This document shows positions 4,665 through 8,065 of a stretch of DNA of 8,065 nt, one piece after another. Source of the DNA: DASPKS01 sp035628035 (lineage in GTDB: Bacteria > Bacteroidota > Rhodothermia > Rhodothermales > Rubricoccaceae); assembly GCA_035628035.1 (NCBI GenBank), contig DASPKS010000133.1, forward strand, positions 1 through 8,065, read 5' to 3'. The translations under genes were made by a program, and so were the position numbers. Under the pieces are notes generated by a model. It saw only the letters and a program-made list of their open reading frames with translations. It was not told the origin of the DNA and ran no database searches. Each line of letters begins with the position of its first letter. Position 1 is the first letter of the stretch.

Positions 4665-7295
4665 ATGGCTGAAAACGAAGGTTTCCCGCAGGAAACCCGC
4701 ATCATTCCGATCAACATCGAGGAGGAGATGAAGTCCTCCTACATCGACTACTCGATGTCGGTCATCGTCAGCCGCGCGCTGCCCGACGTGCGCGACGGGC
4801 TCAAGCCGGTCCAGCGCCGCGTGCTCTACGGGATGGACGAGCTCGGGCTGGCCGCCGGGCGCGCCCACAAGAAGAGCGCGCGCATCGTCGGCGAGGTGCT
4901 CGGGAAGTACCACCCGCACGGCGACCAGTCGGTCTACGACGCCCTCGTCCGGATGGCGCAGGACTTCAACCTGCGCGGGCCGCTCGTCGACGGCCAGGGC
5001 AACTTCGGGAGCATTGACGGCGACGCGGCGGCGGCCATGCGCTACACCGAGGCCCGCCTCACGCGGCTCTCGGAGGAGATGCTCCGCGACCTCGACAAGG
5101 AGACCGTCGACTTCGCGCCCAACTTCGACGGCTCGCTGGAGGAGCCGACCGTCCTCCCCGCCGCCGTCCCGAACCTCCTCCTCAACGGGGCGGCGGGCAT
5201 CGCCGTCGGGATGGCGACGAACATTCCCCCCCACAACCTCGGCGAGCTCGTCGACGGCGTCGTCGCCTACATCGACGACCCGGCCATTGAGGTGGACGAC
5301 CTCATGGCGCACATCCCCGCGCCGGACTTCCCGACCGGCGGGCTCATCTACGGCTACGCCGGCGTGCGCGAGGCGTACCGCACCGGGCGCGGGCGCGTGA
5401 TCATGCGCGCGAAGATCTACGAGGAGACCCTCCCCGGCGGTCGGCAGGCCCTCATCATCTCGGAGATCCCCTACCAGGTCAACAAGAGCACGCTGCTCGA
5501 GAAGATCGCCGGCGCCGTCCGCGACAAGCGGATCGAGGGCATCTCCGACCTCCGCGACGAGAGTGACCGCGACGGGATGCGGATCGTCGTCGAGCTCCGC
5601 CGCGACGCGGTGCCAGCCGTCACGCAGAACCAGCTCTTCAAGTACACCCAGCTCCAGCAGACGTTCGGCGTGAACATGGTGGCGCTCGTGGCGGGCCGGC
5701 CGCGCACGCTCACGCTGAAGGAGCTCGTTCAGCACTACGTCGAGCACCGTCACGAGGTCATCACGCGGCGGACGCAGTTCGAGCTGCGGAAGGCCGAGGA
5801 GCGGGCCCACATCCTTGAGGGCCTCACCGTCGCCCTCGACCACCTCGACGAGGTCATCGCCATCATCCGGCACTCGGAGGACACCGACGCCGCGCGGCGT
5901 AACCTCATGGCGGGCGTCTATCCGCAGCGGCTCACGGCGCAGCAGCGCAGCCGGCTCGGGCTCCCCGCCGAGCCCCCCGTTGTCCGGACGGGCCCGCGCG
6001 AGGCCACCGGCTTCGCTGCCGAGCGCGAGGACTTCCACCCGCAGCCGTGGCTCTCGGCCGCGCAGGCCGACGCCATCCTCGCCCTCCGCCTCTCCCGGCT
6101 CACCGGGATGGAGCGCGACAAGATCCTGGAGGAGTACCGCGAGGTGCTCCAGGAGATCGAGCGGCTGCGGAGCATCCTCGGTTCGGAGGCCCTCCGCATG
6201 CAGCTCATCAAGGACGAGCTGCTCGACCTTAAGGCGAGGTACGCCGACCCCCGCCGCACCGAGATCGACATGGCCGGCGGCGACGACATCGACGTCGAAG
6301 ACCTCATCGAAGACGAGCCGATGGCGGTGACCATCTCGCACCAGGGCCTCGTCAAGCGCACGCCGATCTCGGAGTACCGGAGCCAGGGGCGCGGGGGCCG
6401 CGGCCTCCTCGGCGCCGGCACGCGCGAGGAGGACTTCGTCGAGCAGCTCTTCACGGCCTCGACGCACGACTACCTCCTCTTCTTCACCGACCATGGCCGG
6501 TGCTACTGGCTCCGCGTCTACGACGTCCCCGAGGGGAGCCGCACGGCGAAGGGGCGGAGCCTCCGGAACCTCATCCAGATCGCGCAGGACGACCGGGTCC
6601 GCGCTGTCCTCGCCCTCTCGAAGGACGCGTTCCGCGACGAAGGCTTCCTCGAGACGCACTTCGTGATGATGGCGACGAAGCAGGGCACCGTGAAGAAGAC
6701 GCCGCTGGAGGCGTTCTCCCGCCCCCGCGCCGACGGCATCATCGCCATCGACATCGTCGACGGCGACGAGCTCCTCGAGGCGCACCTCACCGACGGCAAC
6801 GCGGAGGTCCTCCTCGGGAGCTCCGGCGGGCGCGCCATCCGCTTCCACGAGCGCGACGTCCGCCCGATGGGGCGGAACACGCGGGGCGTCCGCGGGATGG
6901 AGCTGCGCGACGGCGAGGAGGTCATCGGGATGGTCACCATCAAGGGCGAGGGCGCGCAGATCCTCACCGTCTCCGAGCGGGGGTTCGGCAAGCGCACTGG
7001 GCTCGACGAGTACCGCTTCCAGTCGCGCGGCGGGCTCGGCGTGCTCACGCTGAAGACGACGCCCAAGACGGGCCGCCTCGTCGCGCTCAAGGCCGTCGCC
7101 GACGGCGACGAGCTGATGATCGTGACGGAGAACGGGCTGACGATCCGCATGCCGGTGGCCGACATCCGCGAGGTGAGCCGCAACACCCAGGGCGTCCGCG
7201 TGATCAACCTCAAGGACAACGACGGCATCGCCGACGTGGCCTGCCTCGTCCCAGATACGGAGGCAGCAGTGGAAGCGGCGGCGGAGGCGGCCTGA
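4665..7295 (+). CDS. gyrA: DNA gyrase subunit A
   Basis: GyrA forms the A2B2 DNA gyrase with GyrB. It cuts and reseals duplex DNA through a tyrosine phosphodiester link and introduces negative supercoils using ATP hydrolysed by GyrB. Length is 876 residues, against 875 in E. coli. The N-terminus is typical (INIEEEMKSSYIDYSMSVIV, DVRDGLKPVQRR). The winged-helix breakage domain carries KYHPHGDQSVYDALVRMAQ (81-99) and the active-site Arg126-Tyr127 in AAAMRYTEA. Tower and coiled-coil segments follow to about residue 525. The C-terminal beta-pinwheel begins near 550 with a GyrA box QGRGGRG (574-580), the feature separating GyrA from ParC, plus repeated blade motifs (GLVKRTPISEY, GTVKKTPLEAF, GFGKRTGLDEY, GLTIRMPVADI). 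A second box-like QSRGGLG lies at 786-792. The tail is Ala/Glu-rich. ATG at 4665 gives the normal family N-terminus; no Shine-Dalgarno is seen. Q88 occupies the Ser83-equivalent (E. coli numbering) of the quinolone-determining region, while D92 keeps the Asp87-equivalent. Confidence 0.98.
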   Translation: MAENEGFPQETRIIPINIEEEMKSSYIDYSMSVIVSRALPDVRDGLKPVQRRVLYGMDELGLAAGRAHKKSARIVGEVLGKYHPHGDQSVYDALVRMAQDFNLRGPLVDGQGNFGSIDGDAAAAMRYTEARLTRLSEEMLRDLDKETVDFAPNFDGSLEEPTVLPAAVPNLLLNGAAGIAVGMATNIPPHNLGELVDGVVAYIDDPAIEVDDLMAHIPAPDFPTGGLIYGYAGVREAYRTGRGRVIMRAKIYEETLPGGRQALIISEIPYQVNKSTLLEKIAGAVRDKRIEGISDLRDESDRDGMRIVVELRRDAVPAVTQNQLFKYTQLQQTFGVNMVALVAGRPRTLTLKELVQHYVEHRHEVITRRTQFELRKAEERAHILEGLTVALDHLDEVIAIIRHSEDTDAARRNLMAGVYPQRLTAQQRSRLGLPAEPPVVRTGPREATGFAAEREDFHPQPWLSAAQADAILALRLSRLTGMERDKILEEYREVLQEIERLRSILGSEALRMQLIKDELLDLKARYADPRRTEIDMAGGDDIDVEDLIEDEPMAVTISHQGLVKRTPISEYRSQGRGGRGLLGAGTREEDFVEQLFTASTHDYLLFFTDHGRCYWLRVYDVPEGSRTAKGRSLRNLIQIAQDDRVRAVLALSKDAFRDEGFLETHFVMMATKQGTVKKTPLEAFSRPRADGIIAIDIVDGDELLEAHLTDGNAEVLLGSSGGRAIRFHERDVRPMGRNTRGVRGMELRDGEEVIGMVTIKGEGAQILTVSERGFGKRTGLDEYRFQSRGGLGVLTLKTTPKTGRLVALKAVADGDELMIVTENGLTIRMPVADIREVSRNTQGVRVINLKDNDGIADVACLVPDTEAAVEAAAEAA
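4680..4697 (+). repeat. Hairpin within the first codons of gyrA
   Basis: GGTTTCC (4680-4686), loop CGCA, then GGAAACC (4691-4697) is a perfect 7-bp stem with a tetraloop, beginning 15 bases after the start codon's first base. It lies in the poorly conserved leader residues EGFPQET, so protein constraint does not explain it. In mRNA it could affect initiation at a gene without a Shine-Dalgarno site; this is inference. Confidence 0.4.
4720..4740 (+). repeat. Second hairpin in the gyrA 5' coding region
   Basis: AGGAGGA (4720-4726), loop GATGAAG, then TCCTCCT (4734-4740) is a perfect 7-bp stem. It encodes the conserved EEEMKSS segment, so amino-acid conservation explains part of it, but the TCC serine codons complete the complementarity. 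The AGGAGGA could also pair with CCTCCTT at 4644-4650 in the leader. Confidence 0.3.
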
Positions 7296-7316
7296 GTCCT
7301 ATCAGGTTCTTGCGCG

Positions 7317-7348
7317 AGCGCCCCGGAAGCGCAGGCTCCCGGGGCGCT
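7317..7348. terminator. Perfect 10-bp stem between convergent gyrA and the T9SS protein gene, likely bidirectional terminator
   Basis: AGCGCCCCGG (7317-7326) and CCGGGGCGCT (7339-7348) are exact reverse complements around a 12-base loop, 22 bases past the gyrA stop and 26 bases past the end of the opposing gene. The position between convergent genes and the strong G/C stem fit a terminator. Neither side has a T-run, so it is not a textbook rho-independent site; it could act by blocking polymerase or protecting 3' ends. Confidence 0.55.
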
Positions 7349-7373
7349 GCTCCTCTGGCGCCAGGCTGCTCGC

Positions 7374-8065
7374 TCAGCGTACGCGGGTGAGGAGTCCGCT
7401 CGCTTGGTGGTGCGTGCCTGCCCAGGAGGCCTCCACGCGGTAGACGTAGACACCCGATGGCAGTGCAATTACGGGCAGCGCGATCGACCGGCTCGCACCG
7501 GCTTCTACTAGGTGGGGCGCCAGCGTCACCACCTCCCGCCCTAGCACGTCGAACAAGCGCACCCTGACCTCCGCCGGCGCAGGAAGATCCACCCGGACGA
7601 CGGCCTCTGCGCTGTGGGTCGGGTTCGGATACACTCCGCTCACCGCGAAGCCGGACGGCAGGTCGTCCCCGACGTCGGTGGGGGTGCCGACGGTGAACGT
7701 GCCGCCTGCGGCGAACGGGCCCCCGTTGAACGCATTGTCGATGGCCTGCACCCACCACTCGTACGTCCCCTCAGCGAGTCCCTCCAGCGTCCAATCGAGG
7801 TTGAGGCTGACGTTACCGGGCTCCGGAAGGAGTCGGCCGCCGTTCCCGCTGGGGTGTGCCTGCGGGCTCACGATATCAGAACCGGAGAGCGAACGGACGT
7901 GGATGTTGTAGGAGAGCGCGGAGGCGGGGGTATGGTCGTCGGCCGCTGGCGCCCAGGTGAGCGTGACCCCGCTGGACGTCGGGGATGCCTCCGGGTTCTG
8001 CGGCGGCGATGGGGCTGCGTTCGACCCCGATGCGTTGTTCCGGTATAGCCACGTGGTGAAGTTGT
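7374..8065 (-). CDS. Secreted FG-GAP/VCBS-type protein, C-terminal part with Fn3 domain and T9SS sorting domain
   Basis: The frame is open to the right edge; 229 residues are visible before the TGA at 7376-7374. The GTG at 7871 is internal, since coherent domain sequence precedes it. The visible part begins TTWLYRNNASGSN, resembling the end of an FG-GAP/VCBS repeat, where 'LYRNNG' is common. Next comes a fibronectin type III-like domain (about residues 18-126): VTLTWAPAADDHTP, LSYNIHVRS, WTLEGLAEGTYEWWVQAIDNAF, GGTFTVG. After a short DVGDDLPSGF linker the last ~90 residues are a type IX sorting domain: GVYPNPTHSAEAVVRV, VRLFDVLGREVVTL, LPSGVYVYRVEAS, ending LLTRVR. The family role is export by the type IX system and attachment to or release from the cell surface. 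The N-terminal domains, and so the function, are outside the window. The protein may be involved in adhesion or polymer binding, which is inference. It is convergent with gyrA. Confidence 0.82.
   Translation of the reverse strand, partial: NFTTWLYRNNASGSNAAPSPPQNPEASPTSSGVTLTWAPAADDHTPASALSYNIHVRSLSGSDIVSPQAHPSGNGGRLLPEPGNVSLNLDWTLEGLAEGTYEWWVQAIDNAFNGGPFAAGGTFTVGTPTDVGDDLPSGFAVSGVYPNPTHSAEAVVRVDLPAPAEVRVRLFDVLGREVVTLAPHLVEAGASRSIALPVIALPSGVYVYRVEASWAGTHHQASGLLTRVR

Noticed and set aside
4659..6848. A 729-codon open frame antisense to gyrA
   Set aside because: The translation is rich in Asp, Glu, Val, Arg and Leu with no domain pattern, and mirrors gyrA codons with G/C third bases. It is a high-GC shadow of a certain gene.
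4665..7295. Possibility that the topoisomerase gene is parC rather than gyrA
   Set aside because: A clear GyrA box (QGRGGRG) and a complete pinwheel with 876 residues support GyrA.

Overview
The window is GC-rich, roughly two-thirds G+C by eye. It carries six protein-coding genes, two of them cut by the window edges. It looks like chromosome of a high-GC member of the Rhodothermota/Bacteroidota lineage, for example near Rhodothermales/Rubricoccaceae. Three things support this. Two genes end in a type IX secretion (Por) C-terminal sorting domain with the 'SPNP/YPNP ... YD/FD..GREV ... LPGGVY/LPSGVY' pattern. A third gene matches the Bacteroidota form of DUF2279. Strong Shine-Dalgarno sites are mostly absent, and one divergent gap holds a Bacteroidota-like promoter (TTTG-N19-TAnnTTnG). 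The genus assignment is inference.

Layout from left to right: (1) the 3' end of a secreted protein with a T9SS type A sorting domain (+, 1-842); (2) a histidine-rich polytopic membrane protein of unknown function (-, 849-2048); (3) a DUF2279/YfiM-like envelope protein with a signal peptide (+, 2152-3045); (4) an exported GH20-like TIM-barrel glycosidase relative with an altered catalytic motif (-, 3056-4510); (5) gyrA, full length at 876 codons (+, 4665-7295); (6) the 3' end of a secreted FG-GAP/VCBS-type protein with an Fn3 domain and a T9SS sorting domain (-, 7374-8065). There is no gene-free stretch longer than 154 bases.

The six genes alternate strand strictly (+ - + - + -), so no two neighbours here can share an operon. 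Convergent pairs are 6, 10 and 78 bases apart. The divergent gaps are 103 and 154 bases. The genes do not form a recognisable pathway: gyrA is a housekeeping gene, and the rest are envelope, secreted or membrane proteins.

I see no mobile element, CRISPR array, tRNA or rRNA, and no clear new multi-gene system. The points most worth a second look are the His-rich membrane protein, the GH20-like protein with an atypical H-I-A-M-D-E motif, glutamine at the Ser83-equivalent of GyrA, and small inverted repeats at the gyrA start and in the 2049-2151 divergent promoter region.
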